The notes beneath the pieces are model-generated. The model was not told where the DNA came from and made no database searches. It saw only the letters and a list, made by a program, of their open reading frames with translations. A stretch of DNA of 42,535 nucleotides from a bacterium. Lineage in GTDB: Bacteria > SZUA-79 > Acidulodesulfobacterales > Acidulodesulfobacteraceae. The stretch spans positions 1 through 42,535 of the forward strand of contig JAJYRF010000075.1 in assembly GCA_021794255.1 (NCBI GenBank), in the 5' to 3' direction. The translations under genes and the position numbers were made by a program. Below, piece after piece: positions 14,946-24,961 of the stretch; the first letter of the stretch is position 1, and each line of letters starts with the position of its first letter.

Positions 14946-16962
14946 AATATGGAAAACAACCGTAAGAGCTCGAATATTAATAGTATTTTCTCTAATTTTT
15001 ATTTTTGGAGGATTATTATTAATTAAGGTTTTTTATTTACAGGTAATAGATGCATCTTCGTTAAGAAAAATGGCAGATGCGCAGTTTCATGCAAAAATTT
15101 TTTTTACTCCAAAGAGAGGCAATATATATTCTGCTAAAGGAGGATTATTAGCAACAAGTATTGATGTGGACGGTATTGTGTTAGATCCTTTAATGATAAA
15201 ACATAAGTATAAAGTTGGCAAAGAATTATCGCAACTGTTAAATATTAAACTTGAAAAAGTTATTAGTAAATTAAATTTAAATTTACAATTTACCTGGTTG
15301 AAAAGAAAAGTGTCAAATAAAACAGCAGATAAAATTGAAAATTTAGGCGTTAACGGAATAAGCATTGTTAAGCAGCAGGTAAGGTATTATCCTGACGATG
15401 ATATCCTTGCCCATGTTTTAGGTTTTGTCGGAATAAACGACAATGGCTTATCAGGAATAGAATATAAATATAATAAAATTCTTAAAGGAAATAAAAGAGC
15501 GCTAAAAGTTTTTCAGGACGGTTTAGGGCAGGATATTTTTATAAGAGGATTCGGATTAGAAAAAGAAACACATGGCGATAATATATATTTGACAATAAAT
15601 AAAAAATTACAGTATATAACGGAGCATTACTTAGATAAAGAAGCTAAGGCTGCTGATTCGCGCGGCGCTTTTGCCATTATTATGAATCCGAATACGGGAG
15701 CAATTCTTGCTATGGCGGATTATCCTGCTTTTAATCCGAATTATTACTGGCGGTATAAACCTCGCTACTGGAGAAACAGGGCTGTTACGGATGATTTTGA
15801 ACCCGGTTCTACGATGAAACCTTTTATAATATCCGGCGCAATGCAGGACGGTATTATAAAACCTGATACTATAATAAATGGTCATCACGGAGCTTATTAT
15901 ATTGATGGTATAACAGTTCATGATGTAGGAACATCATTCGGTCATATGACTATAAATCAGTTGATTGAATATTCCTGTAATGTATGCGCTTGTCAGGTAG
16001 GTATGAAAATGGGTAAGCAAAGACTTTGGCACTGGCTTAAAAAATGGGGATTTTTAGTCCAGCCGCACGCTGGACTGCTTGGGGAATCGTCTGGTATAGA
16101 CAAACTTGTAAGTAAATGGTCTCAGGTCGGACCGTGCGAAGAAGCTTTCGGGCAAGGCGCAGCGATAACCGGGCTTCAAGAAATAACGGCGCTTTCTGCA
16201 ATTGCAAATGGCGGATTTTTAATGAAACCGTATATAATTAAAAAGATTGTCAATCCTTATGGAAAAGTGTTATTTAGATCAAAACCAAAAATAATAAGAC
16301 GAGTTATCAATTCGAAAACAGATAAAGAGATAAAATATATGATGCGTCTTGTAGTTAAGGGAGGAACTGGGCAGTATTGTAAATTAATAGACTATAAAGT
16401 TTCAGGTAAAACAGGAACGGGTCAGATTGCCAATCCTAAAACAGGAAAATATTATAAAAATTTATATACGGCTTCATTTATGGCTTTTGTTCCGTACAAA
16501 CTACCAAAACTTGCAATGCTTGTTGTTCAAGAAAAACCATTAAAAATAAGTTATTACGGAGGAGCAGTCAGTGCGCCTGTTGTAAGAGAAGTTTTTAAAA
16601 GAGCATTAAATATTTTAAATATTTTTCCGGGTCAAAAAGCATATAAAAAACAGGTGCATATATTAGCATTAAATAGTTTGCAAATTACAAATAAAAATAT
16701 TAATAAAAATAAAAATATTAAACATAATAAAAATATTAAACATAATAAAATAAATATTAATCAAAAAATTAATAATGTTAATATTATGCCTGATTTGCAT
16801 GGAGATACAATACTTTCTGCAATAAAAAATCTTAAAGGGCATCATAAGAATATAACAATAAAAGGAACAGGTCTTTTATATTATCAAAATATAAAACCGG
16901 GTAGTATAATCAAAAAAAATCAGTTTATTTTATTGAAGTTTAAACCTTTAAATGCAAATTAA
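14938..16962 (+). CDS. ftsI: Peptidoglycan D,D-transpeptidase FtsI (PBP3) with C-terminal PASTA domain
   Basis: Septal transpeptidase. The 674-residue protein has an N-terminal membrane anchor (about 11-33), a class B PBP dimerisation domain, and a transpeptidase domain with Ser291 in GSTMK, Ser346-Cys-Asn348 and Lys491-Thr-Gly in SGKTGTGQ. A single PASTA-like domain ends the protein (about 618-674, MPDLHGDTILSAIKNLKG). Between them lies an Asn/Lys/Ile linker (about 581-615) encoded partly by an 18-bp tandem repeat. The gene overlaps ftsL by 8 bp, implying translational coupling. It is longer than E. coli FtsI (588) because of the linker and PASTA. Confidence 0.93.
   Translation: MNKIWKTTVRARILIVFSLIFIFGGLLLIKVFYLQVIDASSLRKMADAQFHAKIFFTPKRGNIYSAKGGLLATSIDVDGIVLDPLMIKHKYKVGKELSQLLNIKLEKVISKLNLNLQFTWLKRKVSNKTADKIENLGVNGISIVKQQVRYYPDDDILAHVLGFVGINDNGLSGIEYKYNKILKGNKRALKVFQDGLGQDIFIRGFGLEKETHGDNIYLTINKKLQYITEHYLDKEAKAADSRGAFAIIMNPNTGAILAMADYPAFNPNYYWRYKPRYWRNRAVTDDFEPGSTMKPFIISGAMQDGIIKPDTIINGHHGAYYIDGITVHDVGTSFGHMTINQLIEYSCNVCACQVGMKMGKQRLWHWLKKWGFLVQPHAGLLGESSGIDKLVSKWSQVGPCEEAFGQGAAITGLQEITALSAIANGGFLMKPYIIKKIVNPYGKVLFRSKPKIIRRVINSKTDKEIKYMMRLVVKGGTGQYCKLIDYKVSGKTGTGQIANPKTGKYYKNLYTASFMAFVPYKLPKLAMLVVQEKPLKISYYGGAVSAPVVREVFKRALNILNIFPGQKAYKKQVHILALNSLQITNKNINKNKNIKHNKNIKHNKININQKINNVNIMPDLHGDTILSAIKNLKGHHKNITIKGTGLLYYQNIKPGSIIKKNQFILLKFKPLNAN
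16711..16746 (+). repeat. 18-bp in-frame tandem repeat in ftsI linker
   Basis: Two abutting identical 18-bp units, 16711-16728 and 16729-16746, encode a repeated Lys/Asn/Ile/His hexapeptide in the linker before the PASTA domain. Confidence 0.8.
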
Positions 16963-17039
16963 TATTTAAGTTATAAAATTTATTAATGAATAAAATAAAT
17001 TTACAAATTTAAATAATATAAACACATAATTAAATTAAA

Positions 17040-17069
17040 TTAGGTTAGGTTAGGTTAAATTAGGTTAGA
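17040..17069 (+). repeat. 5-bp TTAGG/TTAAA tandem array
   Basis: Six successive 5-bp units (TTAGG three times, TTAAA, TTAGG, TTAGA) in the ftsI-murE spacer. It is a simple microsatellite with no sign of function. Confidence 0.75.
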
Positions 17070-17189
17070 TTATTGATTTACAATTGTTTTTGTAATGTTT
17101 AGTTTAAATTATTTATATATCGTTAAAAAAAAAATTTATTATTAATAATTTAATAATGTAAATAAAATTAGAATAATTACTATTACTAT

Positions 17190-19127
17190 ATGAAATTAAA
17201 CTATTTAATGCAAGACATTGAAAACGCGGACGATTTTAAAATTATATCTTTTATTGGAAATCAAGATATAGATATAATCGGCATATCTAATGATTCGCGA
17301 AAAATTTTTAACGGGTATCTTTTTGCCGCAAGGAAAGGAAATAATATAGATTCAAATGAATATATAAATGATGCCGTAGAAAAGGGAGCCGTTTGTATTC
17401 TTACAGACGAGTTTTTAGGCAGTTCTTTAGAATCATATATAAGAAACAATAAAAGTAATATTTCAGTAATTATAGCCGACGATGCGCTAAAAGCTTATGC
17501 AGTAATCTCAAGAAATTTTTTTAACAGACCTGCAATGAAATTAAATATAGTAGGTATTACAGGAACAAACGGCAAAACTACAACTTCTTATCTGATTAAT
17601 TCAATTTTAAATACGGCAGGTATTCCATCAGGTTTAATAGGCACTATCGATTATAAAATAACAGACGGCAACAGTATTGGCAATAAGAAAAATAAGGATA
17701 ATATTGTTAAAACTTTTAACTTTTTTAATAATGGCGTAAAAAGTAATAATAATAATAATGATGATGATGATGATAAGAAGGACAATATTTCTTCAATCAA
17801 CACGACTCCTGATGCTTATATGCTTAATGATATGCTAAATACTATGGTTTTAAATAATCTTAAATCATGCGTTATGGAAGTATCTTCTCACAGTCTTGTT
17901 CAAAAACGTGTTTATGGAATTGATTTTGATGTTGTGGTATTTACCAATTTAACTAGAGATCATTTAGATTATCATAAAGATATGGAATCTTATTATCAGG
18001 CAAAAAAACTTTTATTTACCGAAGTTTTATTTAAGAGTTTAAAAAATAAAAAATATGTCGTAATAAATAATGACGATAAATATGGTTTAAGATTAATTAA
18101 AGAATTAAGCGAACTAAAGAGTAAGAGTGTAGATAATTTTAACATAATAACTTACGGTTTAACCGAAAAAGCGGATATTTTTGCAAAAGATATAAAATCT
18201 AATACTCAAGGACTTGAGTTTAAACTGTATTATGCTAACTTAATAAATAAACTAAATTATAAAGAGATAAAAAACGCCGGCAATATTAATAATAGTGCAA
18301 TAAATACCGCTGCAATTGATTGCAGCTATGATAATGATAATGATATAAATAATAACAATATAAAACCTGTCGATGAAAAATTTATTATAATTAAATCAAG
18401 TTTAATGGGAAATTATAACGTTTATAATATTTTAGCCACTGTAGCTTCGGCATTTGCTCTCTCGGTCAATAACGAAAATATTACTAAAGGTATCTCTGCT
18501 TTATTAAGCGTGCCTGGAAGAGTAGAAAAAATTAAAATAGACAATAATAATGAAGACAATAATAATAAGAAGAATATTAAACTGCCTTTAGTTTGCGTTG
18601 ATTATGCTCATACCGACGATGCGTTAAATAGAGTGTTATCGGCATTAAGAGATATAACTTCGGATAAATTGATATGCGTATTCGGATGTGGCGGCGACAG
18701 AGACAAAGGCAAACGCCCTATGATGGGTAAGCATGCAGGAAAATTGGCGGATATTACTATTATTACTTCCGATAATCCCAGAAATGAAGACCCGTTATTA
18801 ATTATAAAAGAAATAGAAAACGGAATACAAGAAGAGGATGTTTCTTATATATCTTGCGACGGCAGCATTAAAGATATAAATTCATTGAAAAACGAAATTG
18901 AAAAGATTAAAGACATTAAAAATAGACATATATATACTATAATATCCGATAGAGCAAAAGCTATAAAAACTGCCTTATTTACAGCATGTTCCGAAAAAGA
19001 TACGGTGCTGATATCCGGCAAAGGACATGAAGACTATATGATAATAGGTGAAAATAAAACCCATTTCAGCGACAAAGAGGAAGTCTTAAAATTTTATAAT
19101 ACTTATAATACTTATAATAATTTATAA
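17190..19127 (+). CDS. murE: UDP-MurNAc-L-Ala-D-Glu:meso-DAP ligase MurE
   Basis: Adds the third stem-peptide residue in peptidoglycan synthesis. The ATP site GTNGKTTT is at 125-132, and the substrate-recognition motif Asp528-Asn-Pro-Arg531 indicates meso-diaminopimelate rather than lysine. SGKGHEDY lies near the C-terminus. The 645-residue length is far above the usual ~490-500 because of Asn/Asp/Lys-rich inserts, notably five Asn then five Asp codons (186-195) and a second Asn-rich piece before IKPVDEKF. These fall in probable surface loops and all motifs remain. No Shine-Dalgarno; the start follows TATTACTATTACTAT. The C-terminus ends in repeated Asn-Thr-Tyr. Confidence 0.93.
   Translation: MKLNYLMQDIENADDFKIISFIGNQDIDIIGISNDSRKIFNGYLFAARKGNNIDSNEYINDAVEKGAVCILTDEFLGSSLESYIRNNKSNISVIIADDALKAYAVISRNFFNRPAMKLNIVGITGTNGKTTTSYLINSILNTAGIPSGLIGTIDYKITDGNSIGNKKNKDNIVKTFNFFNNGVKSNNNNNDDDDDKKDNISSINTTPDAYMLNDMLNTMVLNNLKSCVMEVSSHSLVQKRVYGIDFDVVVFTNLTRDHLDYHKDMESYYQAKKLLFTEVLFKSLKNKKYVVINNDDKYGLRLIKELSELKSKSVDNFNIITYGLTEKADIFAKDIKSNTQGLEFKLYYANLINKLNYKEIKNAGNINNSAINTAAIDCSYDNDNDINNNNIKPVDEKFIIIKSSLMGNYNVYNILATVASAFALSVNNENITKGISALLSVPGRVEKIKIDNNNEDNNNKKNIKLPLVCVDYAHTDDALNRVLSALRDITSDKLICVFGCGGDRDKGKRPMMGKHAGKLADITIITSDNPRNEDPLLIIKEIENGIQEEDVSYISCDGSIKDINSLKNEIEKIKDIKNRHIYTIISDRAKAIKTALFTACSEKDTVLISGKGHEDYMIIGENKTHFSDKEEVLKFYNTYNTYNNL
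17745..17774 (+). repeat. Trinucleotide run (AAT)5(GAT)5 inside murE
   Basis: Five AAT codons followed by five GAT codons encode Asn186-190 and Asp191-195. This is a coding microsatellite inside an insertion relative to usual MurE. Confidence 0.9.
19101..19118 (+). repeat. 9-bp in-frame tandem repeat at the murE C-terminus
   Basis: ACTTATAAT occurs twice in tandem, giving the repeated Thr-Tyr-Asn just before the stop. Related TTATAAT words continue past the stop to 19137. Confidence 0.75.
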
Positions 19128-19305
19128 TGCTTATAATTAATTATTATAAAAAATAAAATAGAGTACGATAATAAAACGGGAAATATAATATTCAGGCACC
19201 TAAATAAAAAATATGTAAACGAAAAAATAAGAAAAATAAGAAATAGATAAAAAAATTTAATATTAAATAATAACATTTTAAATCAATTAAATTAATTAAA
19301 ATAAT

Positions 19306-20736
19306 ATGAAATTAGAATTTAACTTGAACTTAGACGATATTTTAAATTCTACAGGCGGTAAAGCCGTTAAAATAGGGAAATATCTTGTTTTTAATGAAGT
19401 GTTTATTGACTCAAGGCAGCTTTTTTCGGAAAATTCTATTTTTTTTGCTATAAAAGGTAAAAAGTTTAACGGTGAGGATTTTGTTGGGGAAATATTTCAA
19501 AATGGCTGTCCCTGCGCATTTGTTTCATGGGATTTTTTAGAAAAGAACGATATTTCCGAATATGCCGATAAAACATTAATAGCGGTTGAAGATACGCTTA
19601 TAGCTTATGGTTTATTAGCGAAAAAATATTTAAGTTTGTTTAATTTGCAAAATAAAATTGCTATAACGGGTTCATCGGGAAAAACAACTACAAAAGAAAT
19701 GCTATATAAAATTTTAAGCGAACATTTCGGAGAAAATTATGTATTGAAAAATAAATATAATTACAATAATCAGGTAGGTATTCCAAATACCGTTTTTGAA
19801 TTAAACAGCGGTTATAAGTTTTTAGTTCTTGAAATAGGCACAAATAAAAAAGGTGAAATAGAAAAACTTTCTAATATAATTAGTCCGGATATAGGGGCAA
19901 TAATCAATGTAGGAAAATCACATTTAGAAGAGTTTAAAAACCTTGAAGGAGTTCTGAAAGAAAAGTATTCTATGACTTTTAATATGCCTTTGGATTCATA
20001 TCTTATAATTAATGCGGACGACCGGCTTCTTTTAGGCAAATATAAAACAGACGACAAAATAAATTTTATTTCTTTCGGCGCAAAAAATGCCGATTTGATA
20101 TATAAAAATATTGAATTTAATGCGGACGATAATGGCTATATGCATTTTGAAGTAATTTATAAAGGAAAAACATATAAAGCAAAATTGAAATCAAACGGAT
20201 TGCATTTTGCGCATGATTTTATGTGTGCTATTTTGATGGCTGAAGTTTGCGGGGTTAATTTGGAGTCTGGAATAAAAGCATTGGAATCTTTTGAATTGCC
20301 GAAAGGCAGAATGGAGATAATTATCGAAAATTCGGATAATTCAATCATAATAAATGATTCGTATAATTCAAATCCGGATTCTTTAAAAGCTGCATTTAAT
20401 GCAATAAGCAAGTCATACCCAGACAAGAAAAAAATTCTTGTCCTTGGAGATATGCTTGAATTGGGCGAAGAAACCGAGGTAGAACATTTTAAAGCTGGAG
20501 AAGAAGCCGCAAAAATTGCAGATTATGTTTTTTATACCGGCAATTTCAGTAAATTTATTATAGATGGATTAATTCAGAATAAATTTAATTCCGATAAAAT
20601 AATTTTATTTGATGATAAAAAAAATTTTCAGGAAAAATTATCGGCTATTGATAAAAGCAACAGTGTTATTTTATTTAAAGGTTCAAGAGGAATGCAGATG
20701 GAAAATTTTATTGATTTTATAATTAGTTCAAAATAA
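19306..20736 (+). CDS. murF: UDP-MurNAc-tripeptide:D-Ala-D-Ala ligase MurF
   Basis: Adds D-Ala-D-Ala to the UDP-MurNAc tripeptide. The 476-residue Mur ligase has the N-terminal MurF domain (FIDSRQLFSENSIFFAIKG), ATP loop ITGSSGKTTTKEM (about 122-134), the KYNYNNQVGIPNT segment typical of MurF, and the C-terminal LVLGDMLELGEE. Length is near normal, with none of the Asn-rich inserts of MurE and MurD. It lies 178 bp after murE with no Shine-Dalgarno before the ATG. Confidence 0.94.
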   Translation: MKLEFNLNLDDILNSTGGKAVKIGKYLVFNEVFIDSRQLFSENSIFFAIKGKKFNGEDFVGEIFQNGCPCAFVSWDFLEKNDISEYADKTLIAVEDTLIAYGLLAKKYLSLFNLQNKIAITGSSGKTTTKEMLYKILSEHFGENYVLKNKYNYNNQVGIPNTVFELNSGYKFLVLEIGTNKKGEIEKLSNIISPDIGAIINVGKSHLEEFKNLEGVLKEKYSMTFNMPLDSYLIINADDRLLLGKYKTDDKINFISFGAKNADLIYKNIEFNADDNGYMHFEVIYKGKTYKAKLKSNGLHFAHDFMCAILMAEVCGVNLESGIKALESFELPKGRMEIIIENSDNSIIINDSYNSNPDSLKAAFNAISKSYPDKKKILVLGDMLELGEETEVEHFKAGEEAAKIADYVFYTGNFSKFIIDGLIQNKFNSDKIILFDDKKNFQEKLSAIDKSNSVILFKGSRGMQMENFIDFIISSK

Positions 20737-20777
20737 CTGTTAAAAATTTAAAAATAAATAAATTTAAAGTAAAATAT

Positions 20778-21836
20778 ATGATTTTCATATTTAATCAAAT
20801 TTTTTTCAGATTTATAACATTTAGAGCTTCTTATGCTTTAATTATCGCTCTTGTCTTAAGTATAGTTTTTGGAAAAACATTTATAAAAATGCTTAAAAAA
20901 TTTAAGGTTTCGCAGATGATTAGAGAAGACGGTCCAAAATCTCATATAATAGAAAAAAAAGATGTTCCTACTATGGGAGGGCTTTTAATATTATTTTCTG
21001 TATTAATACCCGTTATTTTATTTACAAATTTGTTTAATTTTTATGTATATATGGCAATTATTATTATGTTAGCTTATGCTTTTATCGGATTTTTAGACGA
21101 TTATCTAAAAATAAAAAGACATAATTCCAAAGGATTAAGAGGCAAATATAAAATTGCGATGCAGACTGTTTTCGCATTAGTAATTTCAGTAATTTTATAT
21201 GTTAAAGTTCCGTCATTAAGCTATATTGTAATTCCATTTATTAAAAATTACTATTTTAATTTAGGACCTTTTTTTATTATTTTATCAATGTTTGTTATAA
21301 TAGGCTCGTCTAATGCCGTTAACCTTACCGACGGACTTGATGGACTTGCGATAGGTGTATTTGCTATTGCTATTGGGGGTTATCTTTTATTTTCTTATGC
21401 AAGTTCAAATTTTAAATTTGCCGATTATTTATCTATACCTTTTATTTACAATATCGGAGAAATAGTTATATTTTGCGCTGCTTTACTGGGAGCTTCAATA
21501 GGTTTTCTATGGTTCAACGCGTTTCCTGCTTCTGTTTTTATGGGAGATACTGGTTCAATATCGTTAGGGGCTATTCTAGGATATATATCTATTATAACAA
21601 GAGAAGAAATTCTTCTTGTGGTTATAGGATTTATTTTTGTTATTGAAGCGCTAAGCGTTATTTTTCAAGTAAGCTCTTATAAGTTGAGAAAAAAAAGAAT
21701 ATTTAAAATGGCGCCGATACATCATCATTTTGAAATAGAAGGGGTGCCTGAACCAAAAATAATAATACGGTTATGGATTGTGAGTTTAATTTTAACTATA
21801 TTTGCTTTATCAACTTTAAAATTAAGATTTTTTTAA
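20778..21836 (+). CDS. mraY: Phospho-N-acetylmuramoyl-pentapeptide-transferase MraY
   Basis: Membrane enzyme that makes lipid I from UDP-MurNAc-pentapeptide and undecaprenyl phosphate. The 352-residue polytopic protein has about ten hydrophobic segments and the family motifs PTMGGLLI, the Asp-rich FLDDYLKIK, NLTDGLDGLAIG, FMGDTGSISLGAILG and the HHHFE histidine motif. Length matches E. coli MraY (360). It starts 41 bp after murF without a clear ribosome site. Confidence 0.95.
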   Translation: MIFIFNQIFFRFITFRASYALIIALVLSIVFGKTFIKMLKKFKVSQMIREDGPKSHIIEKKDVPTMGGLLILFSVLIPVILFTNLFNFYVYMAIIIMLAYAFIGFLDDYLKIKRHNSKGLRGKYKIAMQTVFALVISVILYVKVPSLSYIVIPFIKNYYFNLGPFFIILSMFVIIGSSNAVNLTDGLDGLAIGVFAIAIGGYLLFSYASSNFKFADYLSIPFIYNIGEIVIFCAALLGASIGFLWFNAFPASVFMGDTGSISLGAILGYISIITREEILLVVIGFIFVIEALSVIFQVSSYKLRKKRIFKMAPIHHHFEIEGVPEPKIIIRLWIVSLILTIFALSTLKLRFF

Positions 21837-21936
21837 TTATTTTTAATAACACATATTAATAACACATAAAACTTTAAATATAAATATTTTTGATGATTGT
21901 ATCTATTTATTATTTATCACATTTTGTAACGTTATA

Positions 21937-21978
21937 GTGTAATACTAATAGTGTAATACTAATAGTGTAATACTAAAT
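21937..21978 (+). repeat. Three 14-bp tandem repeats upstream of murD
   Basis: GTGTAATACTAATA (21937-21950), an identical copy (21951-21964) and GTGTAATACTAAAT (21965-21978). They end 15 bp before the murD ATG. Confidence 0.85.
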
Positions 21979-21992
21979 TCTAAATTATAAAT

Positions 21993-23534
21993 ATGAAAAA
22001 TTTTAATACGCTAATTATAGGCTATGGGAAAACAGGCAAGGCGGTACGGGATTTTTTAAAAAAAGATTTAAAAAATTATAAAAATAATATTATGGTTTAT
22101 GATGAATTTTTAAACGATGACGATATAAATAAATTAAACCAAAATTGTGAAGATACCTTTTTCTTTAACAATAATGGAACAGAATATTTTTTAAAAAATA
22201 AAATTAACGATGTCGGTAAAACTGTTATAAGTCCAGGGATTCATAGAAATAACAATATTGTATTAAAATTAAGACAGATTAGAAAGCCTATATACGCCGA
22301 GATAGAATTTGCTTATGAGAATTTAATGCAAAATTATTATAGTAAATTAAACAGTGATAATTGTTTTAATAATGATGAAAATAAAAATCCGCATATTAAA
22401 AATAAAAACAATAAATACATAGAAAATGTCAATAAATGCGAAAATTCAAATTTTGAAGATGGCAATATTGCAAAACCTAAAATAATAGCTATTACAGGAA
22501 CAAATGGAAAAACTACCGCGACATCAATGTGTTCTGCAGCAATGAAATATGCAAATATTAATGTTTTTACTGGGGGTAATTTCGGTATTCCTTTTATTGA
22601 AGGTATAAAAAATTATAATGATTTTATTTTAGAAATATCCAGTTTTCAATTAGAATGGGTTTATAAATTTAATCCGGGTACCGCCGTATTATTAAATATT
22701 CAGGACGATCATCTTGACAGATATGAAAATTTTGACGAATATAGATTGACAAAATATAAAATATTTAAAAATCATAGTATAAATGATACTGCAATATTGA
22801 ATTATGAGGATTATAACGCATTTATAGTTAAAGACACAATTGGTTCGCTGCCTATTTTATTTGGTTTTAACGAAAATAAATGCAATATTTTTTATAAAAA
22901 TGAAAATATTTATTTCAAATTAAAAGAATTTTACGGTATTGATTATAAAATATCTTTAAAAGATTTTAAAGATAAGAGAAAATTTGTAATAGAAGATATG
23001 ATGGCTGCTTCAGGGGCTTTGCTGTCTTTTGGAGTTTCTTTAGAGGCGATAGAACAGTCATTTAAAGAATATAAGCTATTAAAACATCGGGTAGAATTTA
23101 TCGGAAGCATTAATAATATCAATTTTTATGACGATTCAAAAGCGACTAATCCTGCCGCGGTCATAAGCGCTCTTGAATCAATTAAAAGTTCCGTCGTTAT
23201 TCTTATTTTGGGCGGCAAGGACAAAGGTTTTAATTATGACGTTCTTATTAAACCTGTAAAAAAATGTGTTAAAGCTTGTGTTTTAATAGGCGAGACGGCA
23301 AATATTATATATAAATCGCTCAATAATACGGTTGATTTGATGAATGCTTCAGATATGGAAGATGCGGTTGAAAAGGCTTATAATATAGCGTTATCAGAGT
23401 GTGGCAATGATAGTTTATGTTCTGTTTTACTTTCTCCCGCGTCATCAAGTTTTGATATGTTTAAAGATTATAATGAAAGGGGAGAAGTATTTAAAAAGTG
23501 TTTCAATAAACTAAAAGAAACTAAAATAAACTAA
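21993..23534 (+). CDS. murD: UDP-MurNAc-L-alanine:D-glutamate ligase MurD
   Basis: Adds D-Glu to UDP-MurNAc-L-Ala. The 513-residue protein has an N-terminal nucleotide-binding start (LIIGYGKTGKAVRDFL), ATP loop ITGTNGKTTATS (about 168-179), the family signature SSFQLEW, the DDHLDRYENFDEY region, DDSKATNPAA and ILGGKDKGFNYD. An Asn/Lys/Glu-rich insert of roughly 50 residues (about 115-160) separates the N-terminal and ATP domains, explaining length above the usual ~440. No Shine-Dalgarno; three 14-bp repeats precede the start. The 3' end is re-duplicated around the stop. Confidence 0.93.
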   Translation: MKNFNTLIIGYGKTGKAVRDFLKKDLKNYKNNIMVYDEFLNDDDINKLNQNCEDTFFFNNNGTEYFLKNKINDVGKTVISPGIHRNNNIVLKLRQIRKPIYAEIEFAYENLMQNYYSKLNSDNCFNNDENKNPHIKNKNNKYIENVNKCENSNFEDGNIAKPKIIAITGTNGKTTATSMCSAAMKYANINVFTGGNFGIPFIEGIKNYNDFILEISSFQLEWVYKFNPGTAVLLNIQDDHLDRYENFDEYRLTKYKIFKNHSINDTAILNYEDYNAFIVKDTIGSLPILFGFNENKCNIFYKNENIYFKLKEFYGIDYKISLKDFKDKRKFVIEDMMAASGALLSFGVSLEAIEQSFKEYKLLKHRVEFIGSINNINFYDDSKATNPAAVISALESIKSSVVILILGGKDKGFNYDVLIKPVKKCVKACVLIGETANIIYKSLNNTVDLMNASDMEDAVEKAYNIALSECGNDSLCSVLLSPASSSFDMFKDYNERGEVFKKCFNKLKETKIN

Positions 23535-23537
23535 AAG
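23505..23537 (+). repeat. 13-bp direct repeat across the murD stop codon
   Basis: AATAAACTAAAAG at 23505-23517 recurs at 23525-23537. The second copy spans the stop codon (23532-23534). Confidence 0.75.
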
Positions 23538-23635
23538 CAAAAAAATAGCGAAGCAATTTTTAATATTTTTAATATTTTTAATATTAATATTAAAAAATTA
23601 TATTGTATAAATTAAAATTATAAAATTATAAACAT

Positions 23636-24787
23636 ATGAATGTAAAAAATAATCATATGATAAATTACGGCAAAGCATTTATAAGAAAATATGATACTGC
23701 TTTATTTTTATCTGTATGCGTATTAATTGCACTTGGACTTATTATGGTTTATTCTACAAGCGCTATGACATCTATTATAGATTATGGGAATAGCTATCAT
23801 TTTCTTATAAGACAAGGAGTTTATGTAATAATTTCAGCTATATTTATGGGTTTTTTTATGAAAAACGATTATCATATCTTAAAATCTTTTTATGTAATAC
23901 TTTTAGCCGCAATAGCAATGTTAATGTTCTTAGTTTTTGTCCCACATATAGGTTTAACGGCTGGAGGTTCTAAAAGATGGATAAATTTAAGATTATTAAA
24001 TTTTGAACCTTCGGAATTTTTAAAAGTCATATTTATAATTTTTCTTGCGGTATTTTTAGAAAAGAAAAAAGAATTATTGAATCAAAATAGATATTCGCTT
24101 ATATTTATAGCACCTATGCTTGTTATGGGCTTTTTTGACGTTTTTCTTTTAAAAGAGCCTGATTTTGGAACTGCCTCCGTTTTATTTGCTATAACATTAA
24201 TAATGTTGTTTGCAGGGGGAGTTTCATTGGTATATATTGTTTTTATTCTTTTGTCCGGATCGGTTGCGGCATATTTCTTAATTTTTAGCGTTACATACCG
24301 AAGAGACAGAATACTTGCTTTTCTTCATCCGTTTAAAGATAAAACAGGTATAGGTTTTCAAATTATACAGTCTATGTTTGCATTCGCTAGAGGAGGTATT
24401 TTTGGTGTAGGACTCGGCAACGGAAAAGAAAAACTCTTTTTTCTTCCGACCCCTTATTCAGATTTTATATTTTCGACGGTAGGAGAAGAATTAGGGTTAA
24501 TAGGAGTATTAGTATTTATTGCTCTTTATTTGATTTTGGCATATAGAGGTCTAAAAATTGCCTTGTATGCGCCTGATTTATTTGGTACATATTTAGCCTT
24601 AGGTCTTACGGGTCTTTTAGTCATAAGCGCTTTTATAAATATCGGCGTAGTAACCGATTTGCTACCTACAAAAGGACTTGCTCTACCTTTTGTAAGTTAT
24701 GGAGGCAGCGCGCTTCTGGCTTCGGCAATAGCGGTAGGAATACTTTTAAATATATCATCTCAATCTTTAAGAAAAAAAGACAATTAA
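23636..24787 (+). CDS. ftsW: Peptidoglycan glycosyltransferase FtsW
   Basis: SEDS-family lipid II polymerase acting with FtsI at the septum. The 383-residue polytopic protein has about ten membrane segments and SEDS motifs: LIMVYSTSA in the first segment, SKRWINLRLLNFEPSEFLKV, LKEPDFGTASV (the Asp of this motif being catalytic in the family), and FGVGLGNGKEKLFFLP with YSDFIFSTVGEELG, ending PFVSYGGSALLAS. Length is standard. An in-frame ATG lies six codons downstream and could be the start; neither has a Shine-Dalgarno. Confidence 0.94.
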   Translation: MNVKNNHMINYGKAFIRKYDTALFLSVCVLIALGLIMVYSTSAMTSIIDYGNSYHFLIRQGVYVIISAIFMGFFMKNDYHILKSFYVILLAAIAMLMFLVFVPHIGLTAGGSKRWINLRLLNFEPSEFLKVIFIIFLAVFLEKKKELLNQNRYSLIFIAPMLVMGFFDVFLLKEPDFGTASVLFAITLIMLFAGGVSLVYIVFILLSGSVAAYFLIFSVTYRRDRILAFLHPFKDKTGIGFQIIQSMFAFARGGIFGVGLGNGKEKLFFLPTPYSDFIFSTVGEELGLIGVLVFIALYLILAYRGLKIALYAPDLFGTYLALGLTGLLVISAFINIGVVTDLLPTKGLALPFVSYGGSALLASAIAVGILLNISSQSLRKKDN

Positions 24788-24961
24788 TAAAAATCTAATA
24801 ACTTAACTGACTGCTAATAACTAATTCAGGTTATTATCAATTAAAAATTAAATAAAAATAAAAGAAATTCAATAAAATAAAAATTAAGTGGATAAAGTAG
24901 AGTAAAGTAAAATTAAATTAAATGAAATAAAATTAAATAAATTTAGAATAAATGAAATAAT

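Noticed and set aside
17040..17069. TTAGG repeats resembling a telomeric repeat
   Set aside because: Only a few imperfect 5-bp units in a bacterial spacer; a simple microsatellite explains them.
21937..21978. Regularly repeated 14-bp units as a possible CRISPR or operator array
   Set aside because: Units abut with no spacers and no cas genes are present. Similar slippage repeats of other sequence lie before murC and after murB.
24919..24960. Repeated ATG AAA TAA minimal ORFs before murG
   Set aside because: Two-codon frames arise easily from AAAT-type low-complexity sequence, and no coupling signal is visible.
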